From an uncultured Bacteroidales bacterium (GTDB lineage: Bacteria; Bacteroidota; Bacteroidia; Bacteroidales; UBA4417): a stretch of DNA of 33,943 nt. Below, piece after piece: positions 1 through 8,563 of the stretch (position 1 is its first letter; each line of letters opens with the position of its first letter). The position numbers and the translations under genes are program-made. The stretch covers positions 1-33,943 of the forward strand of contig CAIRHD010000521.1 in the NCBI GenBank assembly GCA_903878265.1, given 5' to 3'. Below the pieces are notes generated by a model, which was given only the letters and a program-made list of their open reading frames with translations, was not told the DNA's origin and did no database searches.

Positions 1-782
1 ATTTTGACTGTTGTATCTCGCAGCATTTTTACCCCATGGTTTTCCAAATATTTTACTGCTGAATCAGCACCACCAATATATTCGTGGTTGCCGGTAATGG
101 CATAAATGCCTAATGGAGCCTTTAATTTTAGCAAGGATCGTCCCAGGTCGTAGCGGATAACAGGCGCAAGATCTTCATCAACAATATCGCCGGCAAGCAG
201 GATTATATCGGCTTTACATTCGTTGAGCATCCTTACCAATTTTGTAGTACGCTTTGGCCCGACCAAAGTGCCCATGTGAATATCCGAAGCAGCAGCAATA
301 TGCAGGGTTTTCATCTCACCGGCTTTTTTATCAATATGAATTTCAATCCGTTTCACGCGAGGGTTCAGTGCATTGATATACCCAAGCAATACAACAATTC
401 CGATTATTGCAGAAACTGACAAAAACAATGTTGTTTTTATCTGCTCGTAATTATCTGTAAATAAGGCTGGCTTGGGAAGGAAAAATAAAATGATCCGAAC
501 AATATCAATTACCAAAACGGCCATAAGCAAGTAAATCATAACAGCCAGCCAAAACGAACCCACAAAAGTAAAAATACTGCTTAGGGGTGAAATCCAAACA
601 CGTTCAAGGATGCGGCCAATAATGTAGGATGCACTTACAATCAGAAAAATCCAGGGATACCATCTTTTGAAAAGCCAGCCGAGAGGCAAAGCCTGCATTC
701 CCCGGATATAAATATAATAGTTTACCAGACTGTAAATCAGAAGTACAATGCTGAAAAAGATTAGAAATTGATAGGATTTCAT
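1..782 (-). CDS. Membrane-anchored metallophosphoesterase (C-terminus outside window)
   Basis: The minus strand is open from an ATG at 782 to the window edge, giving 260 residues of a partial protein. The first ~135 residues form about four hydrophobic segments (roughly 4-24, 43-58, 70-102 and 118-136). A soluble calcineurin-like phosphoesterase domain follows. Its metal-ligand motifs are visible in order: SDIHMG (~166-171), AGDIVDED (~197-204) and GNHE (~231-234). This layout of N-terminal membrane helices and a metallophosphoesterase domain is common in Bacteroidetes and resembles the YkuE/YaeI type. The substrate cannot be told from the sequence. The next metal-binding motifs (GHxH type) must lie beyond position 1. 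The gene diverges from the + strand gene at 1155. Confidence 0.85.
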   Translation of the reverse strand, partial: MKSYQFLIFFSIVLLIYSLVNYYIYIRGMQALPLGWLFKRWYPWIFLIVSASYIIGRILERVWISPLSSIFTFVGSFWLAVMIYLLMAVLVIDIVRIILFFLPKPALFTDNYEQIKTTLFLSVSAIIGIVVLLGYINALNPRVKRIEIHIDKKAGEMKTLHIAAASDIHMGTLVGPKRTTKLVRMLNECKADIILLAGDIVDEDLAPVIRYDLGRSLLKLKAPLGIYAITGNHEYIGGADSAVKYLENHGVKMLRDTTVK

Positions 783-1043
783 GGTTTAAGGTAGTTGCTT
801 GGTTTTATTAATTGTGGATAGGTTGTGTTGTTGTTTGATCTCTATGGCGTTGGGTTCCAAGTGCCGGGTTCCAGGTGCCGTTATGCTTTTGAACTTTGTA
901 CCTTTGAACGCCTCAACACCTCAACACCTCAACACCTCAACCTCTCAACCTTTCCCCTAACAAATTAACGTTAAATTTTACTAATATTGGATAACCACTT
1001 TCATCATTAATTGTTCAACCCTATTTAATTGGGTAGGAATTTG
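783..1043. repeat. Intergenic stretch with short tandem repeats
   Basis: This gap between divergent genes has no coding signal. It holds a 14-bp direct repeat (gggttccaagtgcc at 852-865, near-identical copy at 866-879). It also holds an 8-bp tandem repeat, CTCAACAC, with three full copies and a partial fourth, within about 911-950. Similar phrase-like intergenic repeats recur elsewhere in the window. Confidence 0.7.
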
Positions 1044-1051
1044 TAAATTTG
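1044..1051 (+). promoter_or_regulatory. Bacteroidetes -7 promoter box (TAAATTTG)
   Basis: TAAATTTG matches the Bacteroidetes -7 consensus TAnnTTTG exactly and is followed by GCACCC. It lies about 100 nt upstream of the preferred ATG of the T9SS protein gene at 1155. No clear TTTG -33 box is seen at the usual spacing, so the assignment is moderate. Confidence 0.5.
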
Positions 1052-1154
1052 CACCCTCTTAACAAAACTGCCTGATTTTGTGAGTTTGTATCAAACTGTT
1101 GTACAGCATTATGTATTAACAAATCAAAATCAAGGCGTTTTTCATTTTAATAGT

Positions 1155-2333
1155 ATGATGCGTAAAATTTCTATTGCAATCCTGTTTATTCTGATGGCCG
1201 CGATTGCCTCAAAAGCCCAACAGGTACTCTATTCTCAAACATTTGAGGACACATCTAACCTGTTTCAGGATTATGTGCTTTCCAATCTTGATAAAGGCGA
1301 TCCGGCTGGTACCGACTGGGATACTCTTAAAAGTGTTCCCTGGTTTGTGAGCACAGCAGGCATTTCAGGAAACCATGCTGCAATTGGCGCTTCCAACTAC
1401 GACCCTGCCAAAGCTGCCGACGATTGGTTTATTACCCCTGCAATCCGGCTCGGGGAAATGCCGTTCTTGAAATTCAAAAGTCTTTCGATCGTTGCTGGAA
1501 CAACCGACACATATCAAATATTTATTTCCTCCACCGAACAATCGGTAAGCGGCTGCTTGTTTAACCCTGTGTTTTCCAGTTTTACATCTTCACAATCCGA
1601 TGCTTTTCTGCAAAATTCGCTCGACCTGTCATCGCTTTATGCCAACAAAACGGTTTATATTGGTTTTCGGTTGAATACGGTTTCAGGCGGCGATAAACTT
1701 GCTATTGATGATATTGAAGTAACAGAAAATGTTACTCAATTTAAAAGCCTGACTTTTGAGGTGAATATGTCCAAATATATTGCCGATAGCCTTTTTAACC
1801 CTAGGGCCGACACAGTAGACGTAGCGGGTAATTTCAATCAATTTGATGGAACAAAACATATTTTGCATATTGTACCCGGAACCGATTCTTCGGTTTATTC
1901 TATCACGATTCCAGGGTTTTTGGATGATGACCAACTAGAATTCAAATTCCGTATTAACAGCACATGGAACGATTCGATTGTTGAATTTCCTTATGGACAA
2001 CCAAATAGGTTGTGGAAAGTAGAACCGGGAAAATATACTTATTCTTGCTTTTACAACAATGCCGAAAGTGGGGTTTCAACGGTTCCGGATAATTCGACAA
2101 TGAACCTTGTAAAAGTTTATCCCAATCCTGCCCAAAGCAGTGTAATGATTGAGGTTCCCGAAAACATACAGCGTATAATGCTTGTAAGCCTTAGCGGAAG
2201 CAAAATAAGTGAAAGTAAAACTGTTGGCAACAGGATTTTATTTGATGTAGGCAAGCTGTCGAAAGGGACTTATCTACTGCTTTTTTATAACAATCAAGGA
2301 TTTGCAGGTAGCAAGAAACTGATAAAGAACTAA
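1155..2333 (+). CDS. Secreted choice-of-anchor/cleaved-adhesin protein with T9SS sorting domain
   Basis: The frame can be extended upstream to a GTG at 1080. The ATG pair at 1155/1158 is preferred because it directly opens a signal peptide (MMRKISIAILFILMAA...SKAQQ). The mature part begins with a jelly-roll module of choice-of-anchor J / cleaved adhesin type (LYSQTFED..., DDWFITPAI..., LAIDDIEV). A second beta-sandwich of about 110 residues follows (SLTFEVNMSKY... VAGNFNQFDG), resembling carbohydrate-binding or E-set folds. The last ~75 residues (KVYPNPAQ... GTYLLLF... KKLIKN) are a type A type IX secretion signal. The protein should cross the outer membrane by T9SS and be attached to the surface or released. 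The ligand is unknown. It is not obviously in an operon. Confidence 0.85.
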   Translation: MMRKISIAILFILMAAIASKAQQVLYSQTFEDTSNLFQDYVLSNLDKGDPAGTDWDTLKSVPWFVSTAGISGNHAAIGASNYDPAKAADDWFITPAIRLGEMPFLKFKSLSIVAGTTDTYQIFISSTEQSVSGCLFNPVFSSFTSSQSDAFLQNSLDLSSLYANKTVYIGFRLNTVSGGDKLAIDDIEVTENVTQFKSLTFEVNMSKYIADSLFNPRADTVDVAGNFNQFDGTKHILHIVPGTDSSVYSITIPGFLDDDQLEFKFRINSTWNDSIVEFPYGQPNRLWKVEPGKYTYSCFYNNAESGVSTVPDNSTMNLVKVYPNPAQSSVMIEVPENIQRIMLVSLSGSKISESKTVGNRILFDVGKLSKGTYLLLFYNNQGFAGSKKLIKN

Positions 2334-2477
2334 TTTTCACTTTTCCCGCTTTTTCATGAAAGGGTAATCAAGCAGTTTACGGATTGCAATTTCTTTCATA
2401 ATGCTTTTGATTTTTTATTTTGTCCTCGTCAATTTATCCTTGACGCAACAAATCCTTTTAACGCCAATACCTATCCG

Positions 2478-4379
2478 ATGAGCGAACAAATAAAACATGA
2501 ATGTGGCATTGCTTTTATTCGGCTTCTAAAACCGCTCGAATACTATTATTCAAGGTATGGAACTACACTTTATGGCATCAATAAATTGCATTTGTTGATG
2601 GAAAAACAACATAACCGCGGTCAGGATGGCGCTGGTGTAGCAAGTATAAAACTTAATGTTTTGCCTGGTAACAGGTACATCGATAGGATCAGGTCGAATG
2701 CAGCAGCTCCAATCGACGATATTTTCAAGCAAATTTACAAACCGTTTCAGGATATTATCCAAACAGATAAGGATAAAATAAACGATTCGGTTTGGTTGAA
2801 GAAAAAGGCACCGTTTTTTGGCGAAGTTTTTATTGGGCATCTCCGTTATGGTACATTCGGCAAGAATAATATTGAAAATCTGCATCCGGTAGTCCGCTAC
2901 AACAATTGGATGACGCGTAACCTGGTTCTGGCTGGTAATTTTAATATGACCAATGTTGACGAGCTTTTCCAAAGGCTTGTAGAATTTGGCCAGTATCCTG
3001 TTGAAACTTCCGATACGGTTACTATTTTGGAAAAAATAGGACATTTTCTGGATGATTATAACGAGGAATTGTATCGTAAATTCAAGAAGGAAGGATATTC
3101 GAAACAGCAGAGCACCGAGCTTATTGCCAAAAATCTGAATATTAAAGATTTGCTGCGGCAATCGTCTGAACATTGGGATGGTGGATATGCCATTGCCGGT
3201 ATGTTTGGTCATGGCGATGCTTTTATACTGAGGGACCCAAACGGCATACGGCCAGCCTACTGGTACAAGGACGACGAAATTGTGGTTGCCGCTTCCGAAC
3301 GGCCAGTGATTCAGACTACTCTGGATGTGCATTATAACGATGTACATGAGGTTAAGCCAGGCCATGCATTGATAATCCGCCGCGATGGAAGTGTGGAAGA
3401 AGCCCAGATCAAGCCACCTGCGGCTAGGCGTTCCTGTTCTTTCGAGAGGATCTATTTTAGCCGTGGCACCGATAAGGAAATTTATAACGAGCGCAAGCAA
3501 TTAGGCATTGCGTTGACAAAAAATATACTTCAGGAAGTTGGCCACGATTTGCAAAACACCGTTTTTAGCTATATCCCAAATACAGCAGCTTCTGCATTTT
3601 ATGGCTTGGTTGAAGGCTTGAACAATATTTGCGACGAAATAAAATCAGACAAAATACTTGAAGCCGGTGGGACAATAACCCGCGAACAATTGCAGGAAAT
3701 CTTCAAACTTAAACCACGGATAGAAAAAGTTGCCGTTAAGGACATCAAGCTCCGCACTTTTATTACCCAGGATTCCAAACGCAACGATTTGGTAGCCCAT
3801 GTGTATGACGTAACTTATGGAACTGTGCGCCGGGGAATCGACAACCTGGTTGTTCTCGACGATTCCATTGTGCGAGGCACCACCTTGAAACAGAGCATTA
3901 TCCGTATGTTGGATAGGCTTGATCCCAAGAAAATAGTGGTTGCTTCATCGGCACCCCAAATCCGTTACCCCGATTGCTATGGGATAGATATGGCCAAGAT
4001 TACCGATTTTATCGCTTTCAATGCTACCATCGAATTACTAAAGGAAACCCATCAAAGCGATATCCTCAACGAAGTTTACCGCAAGTGCAAAGTCCAAGAA
4101 AAACTTCCTAAAGAACAGATGGTCAATTATGTAAAGGATATTTACGACTTGTTCACCCCGCAGCAAATTTCGGCTAAAATTGCCCAATTGGTAACGCCTC
4201 CTAAATGTAAGGCCGAAGTTGCCATAGTATTCCAAACTATCGAAGACTTGCACCAAGCAATCCCAAACCATACTGGCGACTGGTACTTTACCGGTAAATA
4301 CCCAACCCCTGGTGGAAACAAAGTTGTGAACAAATCTTTTATAAATTTTATAGAAGGAAAGAACGAAAGGGCTTATTAA
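2478..4379 (+). CDS. purF: Amidophosphoribosyltransferase, long Bacteroidetes form
   Basis: PurF transfers the glutamine amide nitrogen to PRPP to make 5-phosphoribosylamine, the first committed step of purine synthesis. The N-terminal Ntn-type glutaminase starts MSEQIKHECG. Cys9 is the expected nucleophile after removal of an eight-residue propeptide. QHNRGQDGAG (44-53) and HLRYGTFG (121-128) follow. The phosphoribosyltransferase domain shows the PRPP loop VVLDDSIVRGTT (458-469) and SAPQIRYPDCYGIDM (491-505). At 633 residues it is clearly longer than the 470-510-residue enzymes of E. coli or Bacillus. It matches the ~630-residue form I recognise from Bacteroides relatives, with insertions in both domains. 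The gene seems monocistronic, with 183 nt before pabB. Confidence 0.9.
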   Translation: MSEQIKHECGIAFIRLLKPLEYYYSRYGTTLYGINKLHLLMEKQHNRGQDGAGVASIKLNVLPGNRYIDRIRSNAAAPIDDIFKQIYKPFQDIIQTDKDKINDSVWLKKKAPFFGEVFIGHLRYGTFGKNNIENLHPVVRYNNWMTRNLVLAGNFNMTNVDELFQRLVEFGQYPVETSDTVTILEKIGHFLDDYNEELYRKFKKEGYSKQQSTELIAKNLNIKDLLRQSSEHWDGGYAIAGMFGHGDAFILRDPNGIRPAYWYKDDEIVVAASERPVIQTTLDVHYNDVHEVKPGHALIIRRDGSVEEAQIKPPAARRSCSFERIYFSRGTDKEIYNERKQLGIALTKNILQEVGHDLQNTVFSYIPNTAASAFYGLVEGLNNICDEIKSDKILEAGGTITREQLQEIFKLKPRIEKVAVKDIKLRTFITQDSKRNDLVAHVYDVTYGTVRRGIDNLVVLDDSIVRGTTLKQSIIRMLDRLDPKKIVVASSAPQIRYPDCYGIDMAKITDFIAFNATIELLKETHQSDILNEVYRKCKVQEKLPKEQMVNYVKDIYDLFTPQQISAKIAQLVTPPKCKAEVAIVFQTIEDLHQAIPNHTGDWYFTGKYPTPGGNKVVNKSFINFIEGKNERAY

Positions 4380-4562
4380 TTGGAGAAGTGGGATTGCTTT
4401 AGAAGATGTGCGAGGAAAGAGGAAAGAACAGAGCGGTTTTGAAAGTGAATAAATAAATGGGAATTTGAAACGGAAATTTGTTGGGAATTTATTAATTTTA
4501 AATGTATTATGCTGATTTAGAATAATATGAATTGATTTCAAACAGAAAAAAACACAAACTGA

Positions 4563-5579
4563 TTGAAGGAAAATAAAGGGCTTCACGAAACAAACATTCA
4601 TATTCTTCAAACTGCCGAAAAGGTTTTTGAACAGATGAATATTTATGGGGCCAAATCGAAACCTTTCCTTTTCGGTATTGATTTTGATGTGAAATATGGT
4701 TTTTTCGTTGAACCTGATAAAGCTTCGGAATCGGGTATTTATTTCAATATCAATGGATTTGGGAACGAATCAGCTCAGTTTGCAAAAAACGATCCTATCA
4801 AACTCATCAAATATCCTGTTTCACTAAAGCAATATGAAAAGTCCTTCAAGATTGTCCACAGTAACCTCGAAAAGGGGAATTCATACCTCACAAATCTTAC
4901 TTTTGAAACTCCGATAGAATCAAATTTAAGTTTGGCTGAAATTTTTGAAAGGAGCAATGCCCGTTACCGCTTGCTTTTTGGAGATTGGTTTGTTGTTTTT
5001 TCACCCGAAATATTTGTCCGTATTTCGGAAGGCGTAATCCGCTCATTTCCTATGAAAGGAACAATTGATGCTTCGTTGCCCAATGCTATAAACCTGCTAA
5101 TCAGCAATCCAAAAGAAACCGCAGAGCACAACACCATTGTTGACCTCATACGCAACGACCTCAGTATGGTAGCATCCGATGTGAAAATAGAGCGTTTCCG
5201 TTATATAGAGGAAATTATTACAAACGAAAAATCCCTTTTGCAGGCCAGTTCCGAAATTTCTGGCAAGTTGCCCGAAAATTATAATGACGATTTAGGAAAT
5301 ATTTTCAGAAAACTCTTACCAGCAGGATCCATATCGGGCGCACCCAAGAAAAGCACCATCGAAATAATACAGGAAGCAGAGACCTACAAACGAGGTTTTT
5401 ATACTGGTGTGTTCGGATATTTTGATGGTTCAAAACTTGATTCCGGTGTTATGATCCGGTTTATAAAAAACGAAAATGGGAAATTGTCCTTTTGCAGTGG
5501 AGGAGGAATTACAGCCAACAGCGTACCGATAAATGAGTATAACGAATTGATTGATAAGGTTTATGTCCCTTTTATTTGA
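4563..5579 (+). CDS. pabB: Aminodeoxychorismate synthase component I (PabB)
   Basis: PabB aminates chorismate to 4-amino-4-deoxychorismate for folate synthesis. The 338-residue product is one chorismate-binding domain. It shows FPMKGTID (162-169), whose lysine is typical of PabB, then EHNTIVDLIRNDL (188-200), GSISGAPKK (255-263) and a terminal GGGITANS. The start is a TTG at 4563. An in-frame ATG at 4635 would lose 24 residues that look like the usual N-terminal helix before FLFGIDFD, so the TTG is favoured. The stop overlaps pabC, implying translational coupling. No glutaminase partner (pabA) is in the window. Confidence 0.85.
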   Translation: MKENKGLHETNIHILQTAEKVFEQMNIYGAKSKPFLFGIDFDVKYGFFVEPDKASESGIYFNINGFGNESAQFAKNDPIKLIKYPVSLKQYEKSFKIVHSNLEKGNSYLTNLTFETPIESNLSLAEIFERSNARYRLLFGDWFVVFSPEIFVRISEGVIRSFPMKGTIDASLPNAINLLISNPKETAEHNTIVDLIRNDLSMVASDVKIERFRYIEEIITNEKSLLQASSEISGKLPENYNDDLGNIFRKLLPAGSISGAPKKSTIEIIQEAETYKRGFYTGVFGYFDGSKLDSGVMIRFIKNENGKLSFCSGGGITANSVPINEYNELIDKVYVPFI

Positions 5580-6162
5580 AACAATCCGCATTAAAGAAGG
5601 AGTGCTTTATAACCTGGATTACCACAACCACAGGATGAACCAAAGCCGGAAACAGCTTTTTGGATCTTGTGATTCTATTGATTTATTGAATTGTATAAAC
5701 ATACCAACAGTTTACAATCTAGGAATAAATAAATGCAAAGTTGTTTACGGAAAGGAAATTGAACAGGTGAGTTTTGAGCCTTACATTCCAAGGAAAATCC
5801 AATCGCTGAAACTTGTTGACGACAACTCCGTTTGCTACGACCACAAATATTGCAACCGCGAGCAACTTATTGAACTCAGTGGTAAACGTGTCAGTTGTGA
5901 TGATGTTTTGATCGTGAAAAATGGGTACATTACGGACACGAGTTTCAGTAATATTGTTTTTTTTGATGGTACGCGATGGTTAACACCTTTAAAACCTTTA
6001 CTTTATGGTACAATGCGAAGCTATTTGTTAATGAAAGGATTCATTTTGGAGAAAGCGATAACTGTAATAGATTTGCGACACTTCCAAAAAGCAAGACTGA
6101 TAAATGCAATGTTGCCATTTCATTCAGACGAGGAAATTGAAATAGGCTGCATTGGATATTGA
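5563..6162 (+). CDS. pabC: Aminodeoxychorismate lyase-like class IV PLP enzyme (PabC)
   Basis: This fold-type IV PLP enzyme probably releases pyruvate from aminodeoxychorismate to give p-aminobenzoate. The frame opens at 5551, but the ATG at 5563 is preferred. It gives the typical start MSLLFETIRIKEG and a 17-bp overlap with the end of pabB. About 199 residues are short for the family (~250-280) but usual for Bacteroidetes PabB partners. Visible features are LDYHNHRM near the N-terminus, the probable PLP lysine in DHKYCNRE, and ITDTSFSNI, which corresponds to the cofactor-binding E/D-x-x-x-SN segment. Function is inferred mainly from the coupling with pabB. Confidence 0.8.
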   Translation: MSLLFETIRIKEGVLYNLDYHNHRMNQSRKQLFGSCDSIDLLNCINIPTVYNLGINKCKVVYGKEIEQVSFEPYIPRKIQSLKLVDDNSVCYDHKYCNREQLIELSGKRVSCDDVLIVKNGYITDTSFSNIVFFDGTRWLTPLKPLLYGTMRSYLLMKGFILEKAITVIDLRHFQKARLINAMLPFHSDEEIEIGCIGY

Positions 6163-6253
6163 TAAAAAATGGATCATGTTATCTGGATTAGGAAATAATT
6201 CAGAAACACTTATATATTGTCAAATTATTTTGCTGTTTCTAAAAGTCGCGAAT

Positions 6254-6291
6254 CAAAAAAAAGACCCACCAATTTTACTGGCAGGTCTCTT
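6254..6291 (-). terminator. Rho-independent terminator of the hdr-flx operon, probably bidirectional
   Basis: On the minus strand AGACC...GGTCT arms (6262-6266 with 6284-6288) plus an inner CCA/TGG helix form a hairpin followed by eight or more U residues (the A tract 6254-6262 on the + strand). It sits 40 bp past the end of the minus-strand operon. It also lies 90 bp after pabC on the + strand, where a short T-rich tail follows, so it may serve both convergent units. Confidence 0.8.
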
Positions 6292-6328
6292 TGTATATGC
6301 ATTTTCAGATACTTTGTATTTCGAACTA

Positions 6329-7168
6329 TCAATACTCGTCAGGCAATTGCTTTAGCTGTGTTCTTGTAAAAACTGGGCCATCCTTGCAAACAAATACCTT
6401 GCCTACATTGCAGCGGCCACATTTGCCAAGGCCACATTTCATACGGTTTTCGAGGGTGGTATATACCTGATCATCGGCAAAACCATATTTTTCAAGTACC
6501 GGAAAAGTAAATTTTATCATTACCGGTGGACCGCAAACTATGGCGATTGTATTCTCGCTTACTGGTTTTATCCTGTCCAGAATCGTTGGAACGAAACCAA
6601 TTTCTCCTTTCCAGTCCGGGGTTTCCCCACCAGGATCCACGGTTGTAACCAGTTTTACATCAGGGCGTTCTTTCCATTCGGCAAGTTCGTTTTTATACAC
6701 AAGATCAGCAACCGAACGAGCACCATAAAGGATGGTTATATCTTTAAACTGATCCCTTTTATCGAGGCACGACCAAATAACGCTGCGCATGGGCGGTAAT
6801 GCAATACCACCGGCAATAAAAATCAGGTTTTTGCCCTTCCATTCGTCAATTGGGAAGATATTGCCATATGGCCCACGAAAACCGATGGTATCACCTTCGT
6901 TCAGGCTGGCTAGTTCGGTTGTTACCCTTCCTGCTTCCCTGAAAGTACATTCTATATATCCTTTCCGGGTATGAGGCGATGCAACGCAAAAGGTAACTTC
7001 GCCTTCGCCAAAAACCGAATATTCGCCAAACTGTCCGGTGTGGAAAGCAAAATTATTCCCTTCTTCTTCGTTGGCAAATTTCAACCTGAATGTTTTGACC
7101 ATGGGAGCCTCCTCGGTAATCTTTTCGATTTGCATGAGGTAAGGCTGGTAAATATTCTGTTGATACAT
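6329..7168 (-). CDS. flxA: FAD/NAD(P)-binding oxidoreductase with 2Fe-2S cluster (FlxA-like)
   Basis: The 279-residue protein belongs to the ferredoxin-reductase/PyrK/AsrB superfamily. An N-terminal FAD-binding barrel is followed by a nucleotide-binding domain with IAGGIALPPMRS (118-129) and the conserved CGPPVMIKF (212-220). The C-terminus holds a cysteine cluster (C245, C250, C253, C261) fitting a PyrK-type [2Fe-2S] site. It is the expected NAD(H) entry point of the complex, passing electrons to the Fe-S proteins and HdrA. It is last in the minus-strand operon. It is separated from flxB by a 364-nt gap filled with repeats, unlike the other junctions, which are nearly gapless. Expression may therefore be partly uncoupled. 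The name is assigned from gene order plus family. Confidence 0.82.
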   Translation of the reverse strand: MYQQNIYQPYLMQIEKITEEAPMVKTFRLKFANEEEGNNFAFHTGQFGEYSVFGEGEVTFCVASPHTRKGYIECTFREAGRVTTELASLNEGDTIGFRGPYGNIFPIDEWKGKNLIFIAGGIALPPMRSVIWSCLDKRDQFKDITILYGARSVADLVYKNELAEWKERPDVKLVTTVDPGGETPDWKGEIGFVPTILDRIKPVSENTIAIVCGPPVMIKFTFPVLEKYGFADDQVYTTLENRMKCGLGKCGRCNVGKVFVCKDGPVFTRTQLKQLPDEY

Positions 7169-7200
7169 GTTTTTATATGCTGATTATTATGTGTTTAGAT

Positions 7201-7530
7201 GTTCAATTGCTTCGCGTTCAAGGGTTCAATTGCTTCGCGTTCAAGGATTCAAAAAGCTGGCCACTGAGCCTGTCGAAGTGCGTGTTCAAGGTTCAAAAAG
7301 CTGGCCACTGAGCCTGTCGAAGTGCGCGTTGAAGGTTTATGTTCAATTGTTGATTTGTTCAATTGTTCCTGAGCCTTTTTCCAAACCACATTTACTTTTT
7401 CTCATTTCCTAATCCCCACATCTTCAAATCCCCACATCTTCAAATCCTCAAATCCCCACATCTTCAAATCCTCAAATCCCCAAATCCTCAAATCCTCAAA
7501 TCCCCACATTTTCAAATTATCGCATTATCG
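7201..7530. repeat. Repeat-filled gap inside the hdr-flx operon
   Basis: Between flxB and flxA there are three repeat blocks and no coding signal. A 23-bp exact tandem pair (gttcaattgcttcgcgttca + agg) occupies 7201-7223 and 7224-7246. A 35-bp exact direct pair, 7248-7282 and 7292-7326, contains CTGAGCCTGTCGAAGTG, a word I recall as a frequent intergenic repeat in Bacteroidetes. From about 7410 to 7515 there is a run of TCAAATCC/CCCACATCT words. No terminator hairpin with a U tract and no TAnnTTTG box was found on the minus strand here. Confidence 0.85.
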
Positions 7531-7532
7531 CA

Positions 7533-8558
7533 TTAAACAATTGCCCCTATCGAAGTTAAATGTTCTTTAATATTCATATCAACCGGACAAGCGCGTGAAC
7601 ATCGTCCACAACCTTCGCAGCCAACAACATGGAGTTGCTCCGGCATATAAGCGAATTTGTGCAGGATACGCTGCCTCCAACGCTGGCTTTGTACTTCGCG
7701 AGGGTTATGGCCAGAAGTATGAAGGGTAAACAACGAGAATCCGCAGGAATCCCAAAGACGGAGACGAACACCCTTCTTAGTATTCTGCTCATCCTGAAAA
7801 TCGAAACAGGCGCAAGTAGGGCAAACAAAAGCACAGGCACCACAACCGATACACCGCAAAGATTGGTCGAGCCAAAGCGCTGCATTGTTAAACGAAGCCG
7901 TTGTTTTTTTAACAACACCGTCCACATCAAATACAACCTTAACATCTGCCAAGAACTTGGATTTGTCAATGCCACTACCAGCAACGCTAAGTAAATCGGC
8001 AAATAATGCAGATAGTTTTGTGCCTTTTTCAGTCAGGATTTCGACAAGGATTTCATCTTTGCTTATGCCAGTAAACTGTAAATCACTGCCTGTTGTATTG
8101 CCTGGCCCACCTCCAACAGAAGTACAGAAGCAATATTCATCAGCAACTGGGCACGAAAAAGAAATTATTGTTGATTTTGCCTTTTTCTGCAGATAAAACT
8201 GGTCCTTGGGTTCTTCACCAAAAATAGCATCAAGCGATTTAAACCCTGAAGCATCGCAGGGCCTGACCCCAAAAAGGATAGTTTCCTGGAAAGAGTCAAG
8301 ATCAACCGGCTGTTGTGTTACTCCGGATTTGGCCAAGGTATAATCAAGCACTTTTTCCACTTTGGGGAAAGCTGCTTTTTTTGCCGATTGCGTTGAAAGC
8401 AATACATCCAATGCGATTTCGTCAATCGTTTGAACCTGCTCTATCTCCACAACCTTTCCTTTGCGAACGGGCGCCAACACAGGAAAACCCTGCGACCGGA
8501 ACCGTTCAATTAATTTTGGAAGGTCGCTGTATTTAAGTATTTTTAGTTCTTTCTCCAT
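7533..8558 (-). CDS. flxB: Fe-S electron-transfer subunit, AsrA/HydB-like (FlxB-like)
   Basis: The 341-residue protein resembles the 4Fe-4S subunit family of anaerobic sulfite reductase A and sulfhydrogenase beta. It has an N-terminal domain with GVRPCDASGF (97-106) and CPVADEYCFC (136-145). Two [4Fe-4S] motifs lie in the C-terminal part: C236/C239/C242/C246 and C314/C317/C320/C324, both ending in CP. Such proteins pair with FAD/NAD proteins of the FlxA/AsrB type, matching its neighbour. The start is 5 nt after the flxC stop. It probably relays electrons between FlxA and the Hdr module. The B/C naming follows the mirrored gene order and is less certain than the family call. Confidence 0.8.
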   Translation of the reverse strand: MEKELKILKYSDLPKLIERFRSQGFPVLAPVRKGKVVEIEQVQTIDEIALDVLLSTQSAKKAAFPKVEKVLDYTLAKSGVTQQPVDLDSFQETILFGVRPCDASGFKSLDAIFGEEPKDQFYLQKKAKSTIISFSCPVADEYCFCTSVGGGPGNTTGSDLQFTGISKDEILVEILTEKGTKLSALFADLLSVAGSGIDKSKFLADVKVVFDVDGVVKKTTASFNNAALWLDQSLRCIGCGACAFVCPTCACFDFQDEQNTKKGVRLRLWDSCGFSLFTLHTSGHNPREVQSQRWRQRILHKFAYMPEQLHVVGCEGCGRCSRACPVDMNIKEHLTSIGAIV

Positions 8559-8563
8559 GGCTA

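Noticed and set aside
2550-3500. 316-codon minus-strand frame inside purF
   Set aside because: Fully antisense to a well-matched purF; no family resemblance.
6152-6355. 67-codon plus-strand frame after pabC
   Set aside because: It runs through the terminator hairpin into the end of flxA and has no protein-like features.
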